Below, piece by piece: positions 9,151 to 19,992 of a DNA stretch of 64,000 nucleotides; the first letter of the stretch is position 1; every line of letters starts with the position of its first letter. Made by a program: the position numbers and the translations under genes. This DNA comes from Mycolicibacillus trivialis (lineage in GTDB: Bacteria; Actinomycetota; Actinomycetes; Mycobacteriales; Mycobacteriaceae): positions 23,917 to 87,916 of the forward strand of contig NZ_LQPZ01000030.1 in the NCBI RefSeq assembly GCF_002102395.1, written 5' to 3'. The notes below the pieces were generated by a model. The model made no database searches, was not told the origin of the DNA, and saw nothing but the letters and a program-made list of their open reading frames with translations.

Positions 9151-10149
9151 TCAGCGCACAGCCGGGCTGCGCGCCGACTCGCCGTCGACCACCCGGCTCT
9201 TGTACAAGCTGGCGACGGTGGTGATGATGATCGTCGCCGCGATCACCGCCAGGCTCACCCAGGTGCGGATCTCCGGTATCGCCAACGCGATCGGGCGGCC
9301 GCCGTTGAGGAACGGCACGTCGTTGGAGTGCAACGCCTGCAGCAGCATCTTCACCGCGATGAAGCACAGGATGAAGGTCAGCCCTTGGCGCAGGTACACC
9401 AGCCGCTGCAGCAGCTTGCCGAGCAGGAAGTACAGCTGACGTAAGCCCATCAACGCCAGGGCGTTCGCCGTGAAGACCAGATACGGCTCCCGGGTGAGAC
9501 CGTAGACGGCCGGGATCGAGTCCAACGCGAAGATCACGTCGGTGGTGCCCAGCGCCAGAACAACCAGGAACATCGGTGTGATGACCCGCTTGCCGCCCTG
9601 CTTGACGTACAACTTCAGACCGCTCCAGTCGTCGGTGGCCTTGAAGTGGGTCCGGGCGAATCGCACCACCTTGTTCTCGGCGTCCTCGTCGGAGGGCGGG
9701 CGGCGGGCCATCGTGATCCCGGTGTAGAGCAGGAACGCGCCGAAGATGTAGAAGATCCAGGAGAACTGCTGGATCGCGACGGCGCCCAGCGCGATGAACA
9801 CGCCGCGGAGCAGCAGCGCCAACACGATGCCGACGAACAGCGCCTCCTGTTCGTATCGTTTGGGCACCTTGAAGCTGGCGATGATGAGCACGAAGACGAA
9901 CAGGTTGTCGACCGACAGGCTGTACTCGGTGATCCACCCCGCGAAGAACTGCATCCCGTACGTTCTGTCGTGGCCGAACCACACCCACAGGCCGAACGCC
10001 ACCGCGAGCAGCAGGTAGCCGGTGAGCGCGATCGCGCATTCCCGCGTCGAAGGCTCGTGGGGCCGGCGGGCGATGATCGCCACGTCGAACAGCAAAATGG
10101 TGGCCGCCACCGTCAACGTGACGATCCACTCCAGCGTCGATACCTGCAA
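9151..10149 (-). CDS. TerC/Alx-family integral membrane protein
   Basis: A 332-aa polytopic membrane protein with about nine hydrophobic segments. The family signature EYSLSVDNLFVFVLI is clear, a second acidic membrane motif FALDSIPAVYG carries the other conserved Asp, and FRYLQLYFLL-type sequence appears as LRQLYFLLGKLLQR. TerC/Alx proteins are linked to tellurite resistance and, in better studied bacteria, to manganese export or membrane-protein metallation. The start is TTG 10149, chosen because GGAGG lies about 10 nt upstream. The neighbour upstream is a giant P-type ATPase on the same strand, so a metal-handling group is possible. Rv3629c, also a TerC-like protein as I recall, is at the same place in M. 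tuberculosis. Confidence 0.88.
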   Translation of the reverse strand: MQVSTLEWIVTLTVAATILLFDVAIIARRPHEPSTRECAIALTGYLLLAVAFGLWVWFGHDRTYGMQFFAGWITEYSLSVDNLFVFVLIIASFKVPKRYEQEALFVGIVLALLLRGVFIALGAVAIQQFSWIFYIFGAFLLYTGITMARRPPSDEDAENKVVRFARTHFKATDDWSGLKLYVKQGGKRVITPMFLVVLALGTTDVIFALDSIPAVYGLTREPYLVFTANALALMGLRQLYFLLGKLLQRLVYLRQGLTFILCFIAVKMLLQALHSNDVPFLNGGRPIALAIPEIRTWVSLAVIAATIIITTVASLYKSRVVDGESARSPAVR

Positions 10150-10197
10150 CGGCCGGGCCTCCGGTCAGCGGGAGGGGTACGAGGTTGTCCGCCCCGT

Positions 10198-10218
10198 GGT
10201 CCGCCACCGTGGCGGACC
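10198..10218. other. perfect 9-bp stem-loop in the terC-like leader
   Basis: GGTCCGCCA (10198-10206) is complementary to TGGCGGACC (10210-10218), with a 3-nt loop. It lies about 50-70 nt upstream of the TTG start, in the 221-bp gap between this gene and the ATPase. It could be an RNA hairpin in the leader, a terminator of the upstream gene or an operator. No known riboswitch class was recognised. Confidence 0.45.
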
Positions 10219-10370
10219 GAACCCTTCCCTTCAGTGCCCAGTGTGGCAGGTCGGCGCGGTTCCGGTCCCGCTCCGGGCGCCGGTTTCCCCAGTGTTCGCC
10301 CGCAGGTAACGGCGCGGGCGCCTGCCGGTCGCGTGCGATCCGCCGCACCGCCGAGCCATCCGGGCGGTGG

Positions 10371-13300
10371 TCAATTCCGCGGGCCGACCAACTCCCGCGC
10401 CGCGCCGGCCGACGACCGGGCCGGCCCCGGCCCGTGGCGCGGTGTCCCGGTACGCCGTCCCGGCCCCGGCCGCGCGGACCCGGCATCCGGCTGGGCTTCC
10501 GCGGTCGGCTGCTCCTCCGTGGCCTGCGCCGCGGCGCGCTGCCGTGCGGCGGACACCCCGCCGGCGACCGCGACGGCGGCGGTCGCCGCCCCGGCGGTAC
10601 TCAGCGCCTGCGCCCAGCCGAGCGGGCCGACCGGCGTGCAGCCGAGCAACTGGCTGACGCCCGGCGTGCTGACCATGAGCGCGAACGCGGCGAATGAGCC
10701 GGCGGCGGTGAGCAGGACCAGCGGAGCCTGCGAGTCCACCACGGTTTGGCCCAGCTCGGTGGTGACCAGGCTGATCAAGGCCACCGTCGATGCCCGTTGC
10801 GGCGTTCCGGTCGGCGCGGCCATCGCCCAGGCGGTGGTGCCGGCGGCGGCCGTGACCGCGCCCCGGAACGCCACCGCGCGCCACAGTGCCCGTTCGTCCA
10901 TACCGAACGCGACGCGCTGCACGGGCCCGGCCGGCGTGCTCACGGCGACCGCGGTGGCGGGCAGTGCGTCGGTCAGGGTGTTCATCAGCAGTAGCTGGCG
11001 GGTGTTCAGCGGCGAGTTGCCGGTCAGTGCGGTGCCGATGATGGAGAAGATCACCTCACCCGCGTTGCCGCCGAGCAGCCCGGAGACCGCGGTCTGCACT
11101 CCGCGCCACAGCCGTCGGCCCTCGTCGACGGCGGCCACCAGCGCCTCGATCCGGCCGTCGGTCAACACGAGATCGGCCGTGGCGTGCGCGGCGTCGCTGC
11201 CCCGGGCCACCACACCGATCCCGACGGTGGCGGCGCGGATGGCTGCGGCGTCGTTGGCGCCGTCGCCGACCATGGCGCATACCTTGCCGGTCCGCTCCAA
11301 GGTTTGCACGATCTGCACCTTGTTCTCCGGCGACATCCGGGCGAACACGATCCGGTCGACGGCCGCCCGCTCTTGTTCCTTGCGCGACAACGCGTTCCAT
11401 TCCGATCCGGTGATCACCTGGTCGGCGCTGACCCGCACGCCCAGCTCGCCGGCGATCGCGGTCGCGGTGACCGGGTGGTCACCGGTGATCATCCGGACAC
11501 TGACGCCCCGGTCGGCCAGGTCGGCCAGCAGCCGCGGCGACTGCGGCCGCGGGGTGTCCGCCAGCCCGAGGAACCCGATCAGGCTCAACCCGGCGCCGCT
11601 GACATCGGCGATGGCGTCCGGGTCGTCCTGCAGCGTCGCCACCTGCCGGGCGCTGAGCTCGCGTTGAGCGACGGCGATCACCCGCAGGCCTTGAGTGGCC
11701 ATCCCGGTCACGGTGTCGTCGATGTCTTCCGGGAGCCCCGAACAGGCCGCCAAGACCACTTCGGGAGCACCCTTGACGGTCAGGTGCGCACCGCAGACCG
11801 ACGCCGAGAAGGCCCGTCCGGAGCGGAACGGCAGGTGCACGTCGGGTTCGCGCCACGGTGGTGCATCCTCGACGCCGGCTGCGCCCTCGATGATGGCCTG
11901 ATCGGTGGCGTGCGCATGCTGCGCCTCCTCCGGCGCGGGCGCGGCCTGCATCGCGGCTACCAAGACGTCGTCGGAGGCGTGACCGGGCAGTGGCTGAACT
12001 GCGGTGACCCGCAACCGGTTCTCGCTGAGGGTTCCGGTCTTGTCGAAGCAGACCACGTTGAGCCGCCCGAGCGCCTCGACCGAGCGCGGCACCCGCACCA
12101 GGGCACCGGACCCGCTCAGTCGCCGGGCCGAGGCGTGCTGCGCCAGGGTGGCCATCAATGGCATCCCCTCCGGAACCGCGGCGATGGCCACCGCGATGGT
12201 GTTGCCGAGCGCCTGGCGCAGCCCGCCGCCGCGCAGCAGGCCGAGCGCACCGACCAGCACACCGCCGCCGGCGCTGACCGGGAACGCCCGGGCCATCAGC
12301 TGGCTGAGCTGGTGCTGCAGGCCCACTTCGGGCAGCTCGCCGGAGGCCAGTTCGGTGGCCCGCCGGGCCTGCGTACCCGCCCCAACGGCGGTCACCATGG
12401 CGGTCGCCGTTCCCGTCACCACCGTGGTCCCGGCGTAGAGCATGCAGCGCCGCTCGGCCAGCTCGGCGCCCGGAGTGGCCGCCACCTGCTTGTTCACCGA
12501 CAGGGATTCCCCGGTCAGGGACGACTCGTCGACCTCGAGATCGGACTCGGTGATCACCCGCGCGTCCGCCGGCACCACTTCGTTACTGCGCACTTCGATC
12601 ACATCGCCGGGCTGCAGCTGATCGGCCGGCACGTCGCGATAGGCCTGCCCATCACCGTTGGCAACCACCTGCCGGGCCGGCGGAGCCTGCTGGGCCAGAA
12701 GGAGATTCAGTCGGCTCTCGGCGCGCAACCGCTGGCCGGCGGCGAGCATGGCGTTGCCGGTCAACACCGTGCCGACCATCATCGCGTCGATCGGCGACCC
12801 CAACACCGCGGTGGCCGCCGAACACAGCGCCAGCACCGGGGTGAGCGGATCGGCCAATTCGGTGCGCACCGCGCGGGCGAATTGCACCACCGGGTGCGAC
12901 GGTTCGGGTTCGGGCGGGGTGACGAATGCGGCCGCCACACCGTTCTCCTCGCCGTCGGGCATCAGCACATCGCGCACCTGCTCCACCGACATGGCGTGCC
13001 AGTCGTAACTGGGCGCCGGGGTCGGCGGGCGGACACCGAGGGTGCGGCGGGCCAACAGGTGACCGGAGATCAGGCCGGCCGCGGCGCCGAGGGTGACCGG
13101 CCCGGGGCCGCGGCCACGGGGCCGACGCACGCCGGGCACCATGAACAGCGCGCCCATCGATGAGGCTCCGATGGAAATCGAGATGCCTTGCTGTGCCGCT
13201 TCTTTAGCAGCAGGAAGGGCATGCAACACATGCCAGGCGGCGGCCAGGCTCGGCAGCAGAAGGTCTGCCTGCCAAGGCGGTTCGCAATCGGCCGCTATGA

Positions 13301-14936
13301 GGCCCAATCCGAGATCCGCCGAACACAGCGCCTGCCCGGCGGATGCGGAGAGCACGGCGACGGTGTGTCCGGCGCGCTGCAGTTCGACGAGGGTCTCGGC
13401 GATGGCGGCATCGATGGCTTCGTCGTCGATAACTTCGTCGTCGACGGCTTCGTCGATGGCGTCATCGCCCCCGTCGGCCCGGCCCACCATCGGAATCTCA
13501 TCGAAAGCGGTACGAAGCCGGCCCAGAATGCCGATGTCGACCGACGCCAGAATGAGTTCCTCGATGGCGCGCGCGTCGGACACCACAGCGTTGGCCAGGG
13601 GATGCAACGCGGGAAGGACCTGCGCCTCGATACGGCCGGAGCGTCCGGTCCGGGGCACCCCGGCGACCGGGTGCCAGCCCGGACGCAGGTCGGGGTCGTC
13701 GAGCAACCGCTGCGCCTCGGCCCACGCGGCGGGCAGCTGTGCCGGCGCGGCGCCACGGACCTGCACCACCCGCAGCTTTGTCTGGCACAGCACGCGGGGG
13801 TCGATCAACAAGGCATCGACCTGGTGCAGTCGACGCAGGCTTGCCGGCTGCAACGCCAGCACCTCATGCTGATCCGCCAGGCCGCGCCCCAGGGTCGCGG
13901 CGAACGCCTCGTTGGTGGTGCGCATCGCCTTCGGCGCCGCCACCACCGCCGCGTTCGCCGTCGTGACGGCGTTGCGGCTCAGGGCCCCGACCAGACCGGC
14001 TCCCAGGGCCTGTACCCAGGCGACACGCCTGCCGTGCCGCTCAAGCGGGCCGTCCGGCGCGGGAACCGGCCGGGTCGGCCGGTAGACGGTGTCCTGGCTG
14101 GAGTGGCGGGCCAGGGTCGGCTCATGCCGGATCCAGGCCTGCTCGCCGGCGCGGCTTTCCGCCGCTCGCAGTCCCTGTACCACCAGATCCACCGTCAGCG
14201 TTGCCGGGGACAGCGTGACGACGTGGGCGACGGTGGAAGTCAGCGACAGCACGGTGTCGGTCGCGCCGGACCCGATCCGCGGGGCCAGAAGACCACGGAC
14301 CCACGGCTGGTAGTTCGCCAGCGATGCGACCGCGTCGACGGCCACCGGGCCCCGCGGCCAGCGCAGCGCCCGGCCGGCAACCGCGATCGCCAGCCCGGCG
14401 GCGTTGGCGCCGACCATTGCGCCCCGGACCGCCAGCAGCAGCCCATCGCCGGGCAGCGCGTCGGCCCGGCCCGGGGTGTCCCCACCGGCGGCCGGGTGAC
14501 GCTGCTCCGCGTCGGCCACCGCGGTGCACAGCCGGTCCAGGTCGGCCCCGGTGCCGTCGACATCGACCACGGCGCGGGCCAGCGGCCGGTTCAGCCGCAC
14601 CGCAGTGACCCCGGGCTGCCCCTGCAGGGCGTCGAGCACCGCTGCCCCCAACTCGGAGCCGGTGGGGCCATTGAGGCCGCGCACCTCGATCCAAATCCGG
14701 TTGTCGCCTTGCCAGCTGCGTCGGGTCGCCGTCGCGACCGAGGTTCGGCCCGCGAGCACCTTGCCGACTTCCCGGGCTGGGCGGGCTGCCAGATCGAGGG
14801 CGGCCGAGGTCACCGAGCCGGCGGTGTCGACGGCGGCGGTCGCCGCTTGGCCGGCGGCGCCAACGGCCGCCTCGATCGCCGTGGCGGTGGCGCGGATGCC
14901 CAGCGGGACGGCATGCAGCGGTAGGAATTTCTTCAT
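10371..14936 (-). CDS. giant cation-translocating P-type ATPase, CtpH-like
   Basis: A 1521-aa P-type ATPase. The N-terminal 700 residues hold two diverged HMA-like folds (for example VRGLNGPTGSELGAAV) without the CxxC metal motif, plus hydrophobic stretches. The core has the actuator motif TGES (T808), the phosphorylation motif DKTGTLS (Asp965), the nucleotide-domain KGAPE motif and the hinge MVGDGAND at about 1220, followed by a C-terminal membrane domain. Length and layout match the mycobacterial CtpH/CtpI group, whose ion is uncertain (Ca or Mg proposed). The small membrane gene upstream matches the partner of ctpH (Rv0426c). In M. tuberculosis that pair is elsewhere (Rv0425c-Rv0426c), so this is a relocated or extra copy. 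ATG at 14934-14936. Confidence 0.9.
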   Translation of the reverse strand: MKKFLPLHAVPLGIRATATAIEAAVGAAGQAATAAVDTAGSVTSAALDLAARPAREVGKVLAGRTSVATATRRSWQGDNRIWIEVRGLNGPTGSELGAAVLDALQGQPGVTAVRLNRPLARAVVDVDGTGADLDRLCTAVADAEQRHPAAGGDTPGRADALPGDGLLLAVRGAMVGANAAGLAIAVAGRALRWPRGPVAVDAVASLANYQPWVRGLLAPRIGSGATDTVLSLTSTVAHVVTLSPATLTVDLVVQGLRAAESRAGEQAWIRHEPTLARHSSQDTVYRPTRPVPAPDGPLERHGRRVAWVQALGAGLVGALSRNAVTTANAAVVAAPKAMRTTNEAFAATLGRGLADQHEVLALQPASLRRLHQVDALLIDPRVLCQTKLRVVQVRGAAPAQLPAAWAEAQRLLDDPDLRPGWHPVAGVPRTGRSGRIEAQVLPALHPLANAVVSDARAIEELILASVDIGILGRLRTAFDEIPMVGRADGGDDAIDEAVDDEVIDDEAIDAAIAETLVELQRAGHTVAVLSASAGQALCSADLGLGLIAADCEPPWQADLLLPSLAAAWHVLHALPAAKEAAQQGISISIGASSMGALFMVPGVRRPRGRGPGPVTLGAAAGLISGHLLARRTLGVRPPTPAPSYDWHAMSVEQVRDVLMPDGEENGVAAAFVTPPEPEPSHPVVQFARAVRTELADPLTPVLALCSAATAVLGSPIDAMMVGTVLTGNAMLAAGQRLRAESRLNLLLAQQAPPARQVVANGDGQAYRDVPADQLQPGDVIEVRSNEVVPADARVITESDLEVDESSLTGESLSVNKQVAATPGAELAERRCMLYAGTTVVTGTATAMVTAVGAGTQARRATELASGELPEVGLQHQLSQLMARAFPVSAGGGVLVGALGLLRGGGLRQALGNTIAVAIAAVPEGMPLMATLAQHASARRLSGSGALVRVPRSVEALGRLNVVCFDKTGTLSENRLRVTAVQPLPGHASDDVLVAAMQAAPAPEEAQHAHATDQAIIEGAAGVEDAPPWREPDVHLPFRSGRAFSASVCGAHLTVKGAPEVVLAACSGLPEDIDDTVTGMATQGLRVIAVAQRELSARQVATLQDDPDAIADVSGAGLSLIGFLGLADTPRPQSPRLLADLADRGVSVRMITGDHPVTATAIAGELGVRVSADQVITGSEWNALSRKEQERAAVDRIVFARMSPENKVQIVQTLERTGKVCAMVGDGANDAAAIRAATVGIGVVARGSDAAHATADLVLTDGRIEALVAAVDEGRRLWRGVQTAVSGLLGGNAGEVIFSIIGTALTGNSPLNTRQLLLMNTLTDALPATAVAVSTPAGPVQRVAFGMDERALWRAVAFRGAVTAAAGTTAWAMAAPTGTPQRASTVALISLVTTELGQTVVDSQAPLVLLTAAGSFAAFALMVSTPGVSQLLGCTPVGPLGWAQALSTAGAATAAVAVAGGVSAARQRAAAQATEEQPTAEAQPDAGSARPGPGRRTGTPRHGPGPARSSAGAARELVGPRN

Positions 14937-14985
14937 GTCGAATCGACCTAACGTGGTTCGGGAGCGGTAGCGGCGGTGCCGTCGG

Positions 14986-15411
14986 TCAGCGCCTGGTCGT
15001 CCTGGAGCGGGCCGGCCGTCCGGGGGTGGGCCGGGATGACTTCTTCGCCGGCGTCTTCGTCCCCGTCTTCACCGAGGCCAACTTCGGGGCCTCGTCGGCC
15101 GGTTCGGTCGCGGCCTGCGGCGACCGGCGGTTCAGCTGCTGCACCACCAGCGCACCGCCGCCGACGGCGGCGACCACCGGCCAGGCCACCAGTCCGCTGG
15201 CGCCCAGCGCGCCCAACGTCAGCGCGGCCGCCGGCGTCGAGTGGCTGCCGGAGCGGACCCCGCGCCGCACCCCGTTGACTGTCCCGGTCACGCCGCCGGC
15301 CGCCCCGCTGACGACCGCGCCTCCGACGGCCCCGGCGGCCGCGGTGGTTGCGCCGGCCGCCCAGCCGATCGTGTCAGTTGCTTTGCGGACAGCGCCGCCG
15401 ATGAGACTCAT
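14986..15411 (-). CDS. small alanine/glycine-rich membrane protein (Rv0426c-like)
   Basis: A 141-aa protein. The ATG at 15409-15411 is preceded by AAGGAG at good spacing; the frame is open further upstream but without a ribosome site. The first part (MSLIGGAVRKATDTIG) is amphipathic, followed by glycine and alanine-rich hydrophobic stretches (ALTLGALGASGLVAWPVVAAVGGG) and a basic Lys/Pro/Arg tail ending RSRTTRR. The first residues of the ATPase gene 50 bp downstream are similarly amphipathic. In M. tuberculosis a protein of this type (Rv0426c) adjoins ctpH, so it may be an accessory subunit, but function is unknown. Confidence 0.72.
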   Translation of the reverse strand: MSLIGGAVRKATDTIGWAAGATTAAAGAVGGAVVSGAAGGVTGTVNGVRRGVRSGSHSTPAAALTLGALGASGLVAWPVVAAVGGGALVVQQLNRRSPQAATEPADEAPKLASVKTGTKTPAKKSSRPTPGRPARSRTTRR

Positions 15412-15731
15412 AGGGACTCCTTGCGCGTAGGGAAACGGGTCGGACATCCACAGCGACGCTGTGGAACCGGCATGCGACGGCACGCCACCCTGCTGTCGGG
15501 TGACGCTTCGAATGCGAATACGCGCATCGAGACCTCCGGCCATCACACACCGCCAGAGGTCTCTCCCACCGAAAAAACGGCCCGCGGTGCCGGTCGACCG
15601 AGACCGGTCAACGTGATGACGACACCGCCGCGAAGGAATACTCCCCTCTAACCGCGAAACGGTACCAGAACCGGCGGCGCCACGGCGGTCGTTCTCGGCA
15701 GCAACCCGGCGCTTGAGTAGCTTCTACAGGT
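15412..15731. other. 320-bp divergent intergenic region
   Basis: Separates the minus-strand ATPase operon from the plus-strand flippase-like gene. It holds a 19-bp palindrome at 15447-15465 and imperfect GGTC/GACC inverted repeats around 15590-15610. A possible -10 box TAGCTT at 15718-15723 lies 8 nt before the GTG of the next gene. I see no convincing coding sequence in it. Confidence 0.6.
15447..15465. promoter_or_regulatory. 19-bp perfect palindrome, candidate operator
   Basis: TCCACAGCGACGCTGTGGA is perfectly symmetric around one central base (15456). It starts 36 bp upstream of the ATG of the Rv0426c-like gene, in its leader or promoter. The symmetry and size suit a dimeric repressor; as RNA it could fold a 7-bp stem with a CGACG loop. 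The regulator is unknown. Confidence 0.5.
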
Positions 15732-16985
15732 GTGCCGGTACCACCGATCACCGCCCGAGGCGCCGGCCGTGCCGGGCCGGTCGCCCGCGGCAGCGTGGCC
15801 CGGGTGGGGACCGCGACCGCGCTGTCGGCGCTCTGCGGCTACCTGGTGCTGTATCTGGCCGCCCGGGATCTCGATCCGGCCGGCTTCGCCGTGTTCGCGG
15901 TGTTCTGGGGGGCGTTCGGGCTGGTCAACGGCGCCGCCAACGGCCTGCTTCAGGAATCCACCCGCGAAGTGCGCACGGCCCGCCGCACCACCGAGTCGGC
16001 CGGGCCGTGGACCCGACCGCTGCGGGTGGCCGCCGGGCTGGGGACGGCGGCCGCCCTGGTCGCGGTCGCGACCGCGCCGCTGTGGTCCGGCCGGGTGTTC
16101 GCCGACGAGCGGGTGTTGAGCATCCTGCTGCTCGCCGCGGGGGTGGCGGGGTTCTGTATGCACGCGACCGTGTTGGGGATGCTGGCCGGGGTGGACCGCT
16201 GGAGCGCCTACGGCGCGCTGATGGTCACCGACGCGGCGATGCGGGTCGCGGTGGCCACCGCCGGGTTCGTGATCGGCTGGGGGCTGGGCGGCTACCTGTG
16301 GGCCACCGTCGCCGGATCGGTGGCCTGGCTGCTGGTGCTGCTGGTCTCGCCGGGGGCGCGGGCCGCCGCGCTGCTGCGCACCCCGGGCACCGCCGGATCG
16401 TTCCTGCGCGGGGCGGCGCATTCGATCACCGCGGCCGGAGCCAGCGCAGTCCTGGTGATGGGCTTTCCGGTGCTGCTGAAGGCGACCGCCGGTGATCTCG
16501 GCGCGGCGGGCGGAGTGCTCATTCTGGCGGTGACCGCCACCCGTGCGCCGCTGCTGGTGCCGCTGACCGCGCTGCAGGGCAACCTGGTGGCGCACTTCGT
16601 CGACCAGCGGGCGCGGCGACTGGCCGCGCTGGTGGCGCCGGCCCTGGTGGTGGCGGCCGCGGGTGGGCTCGGCGTGGTGGCGGCCCGCCTGGTCGGGCCG
16701 TGGCTGCTGACGACGCTGTTCGGACCCGACTATCACGCCGACGGGATGCTGCTGGCCTGGCTGACGGTGGCCGCGGTGGTGATCGCGATGCTGACCCTGA
16801 CCGGCGCGGCGACGGTGGCCGCGGCGGCGCACCGCGCGTACGCGCTCGGGTGGGTGACGGCGACGGCGGTCGCCGCCGTCGTGCTGCTGCTGCCGTGGGA
16901 GTTGCAGACCCGCACGGTGGCGGCCCTGCTGTGCGGTCCGCTGCTGGGCATCGGTGTGCACCTGGCGGCGTTGCGCCGCGCCTGA
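15732..16985 (+). CDS. polytopic membrane protein, flippase-like (Rv3630 family)
   Basis: A 417-aa protein with about 12 hydrophobic helices, in the style of polysaccharide flippases or MATE/MOP transporters (ALSALCGYLVLYLAARDL at the start, then repeated Ala/Leu/Val-rich spans). No catalytic motif is visible. In M. tuberculosis the homologue Rv3630 begins a cluster with a polyprenyl-phosphate glycosyltransferase (Rv3631) and more membrane proteins before galE1; here those genes are missing and galE1 follows directly, convergent. A role in moving a lipid-linked sugar is inferred only. GTG 15732 is preceded by TAGCTT 8 nt upstream. Confidence 0.7.
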   Translation: MPVPPITARGAGRAGPVARGSVARVGTATALSALCGYLVLYLAARDLDPAGFAVFAVFWGAFGLVNGAANGLLQESTREVRTARRTTESAGPWTRPLRVAAGLGTAAALVAVATAPLWSGRVFADERVLSILLLAAGVAGFCMHATVLGMLAGVDRWSAYGALMVTDAAMRVAVATAGFVIGWGLGGYLWATVAGSVAWLLVLLVSPGARAAALLRTPGTAGSFLRGAAHSITAAGASAVLVMGFPVLLKATAGDLGAAGGVLILAVTATRAPLLVPLTALQGNLVAHFVDQRARRLAALVAPALVVAAAGGLGVVAARLVGPWLLTTLFGPDYHADGMLLAWLTVAAVVIAMLTLTGAATVAAAAHRAYALGWVTATAVAAVVLLLPWELQTRTVAALLCGPLLGIGVHLAALRRA

Positions 16986-16995
16986 GTCCCGCCGG

Positions 16996-19753
<2,758 letters not shown>

Positions 19754-19782
19754 CGAGCAGGCACGCGGCCCCGACGTCACCT

Positions 19783-19838
19783 CGAGTGAAGTTCAGCGGC
19801 GGAAAATCGGCGATTTTTCCGCCATGACACTGCACTCG
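19783..19838. terminator. hairpin terminator; dispersed repeat copy 2
   Basis: GGCGGAAAA (19798-19806) pairs with TTTTCCGCC (19815-19823), and an outer stem CGAGTG (19783-19788) pairs with CACTCG (19833-19838). It follows the membrane-protein gene and faces the convergent tRNA-Thr. The left half TGAAGTTCAGCGGCGGAAAA closely resembles TGAAGTGTCAGGGCGGAAA at 9077-9095. Confidence 0.62.
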
Positions 19839-19870
19839 CGGGCGATACCGCCACTCGCGGGCGATACCGC
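19833..19870. repeat. 19-bp unit repeated twice in tandem
   Basis: CACTCGCGGGCGATACCGC occurs at 19833-19851 and again, identical, at 19852-19870. The first copy shares its first bases with the outer arm of the hairpin terminator. It lies just downstream of the tRNA-Thr gene (minus strand). Confidence 0.75.
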
Positions 19871-19886
19871 CGGGTTTCGCGTATGG

Positions 19887-19959
19887 AGCCGCCTAGGAGA
19901 ATCGAACTCCTGACCTATTCATTACGAGTGAATCGCTCTGCCGACTGAGCTAAGGCGGC
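19887..19959 (-). tRNA. tRNA-Thr (anticodon CGU)
   Basis: The minus strand folds as a standard tRNA of 73 nt. The acceptor stem is GCCGCCT with AGGCGGC, the D arm contains AGCTCAGTCGGCAGAGC, and the T arm is CAGGAGTTCGATTCTCCTA-like. The anticodon loop CTCGTAA has anticodon CGT, which reads the Thr codon ACG. The 3' CCA is encoded in the genome (19884-19886). It is followed by the tandem repeat and the hairpin noted beside it. Confidence 0.95.
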
Positions 19960-19992
19960 CTGCCTGCTGGGCGCGGTCGAGTTTACAGGTCC

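Noticed and set aside
10150..10310. yybP-ykoY manganese riboswitch in the TerC leader
   Set aside because: The conserved core could not be aligned by eye. Only a simple stem-loop is clear, so it is reported as an unassigned structure.
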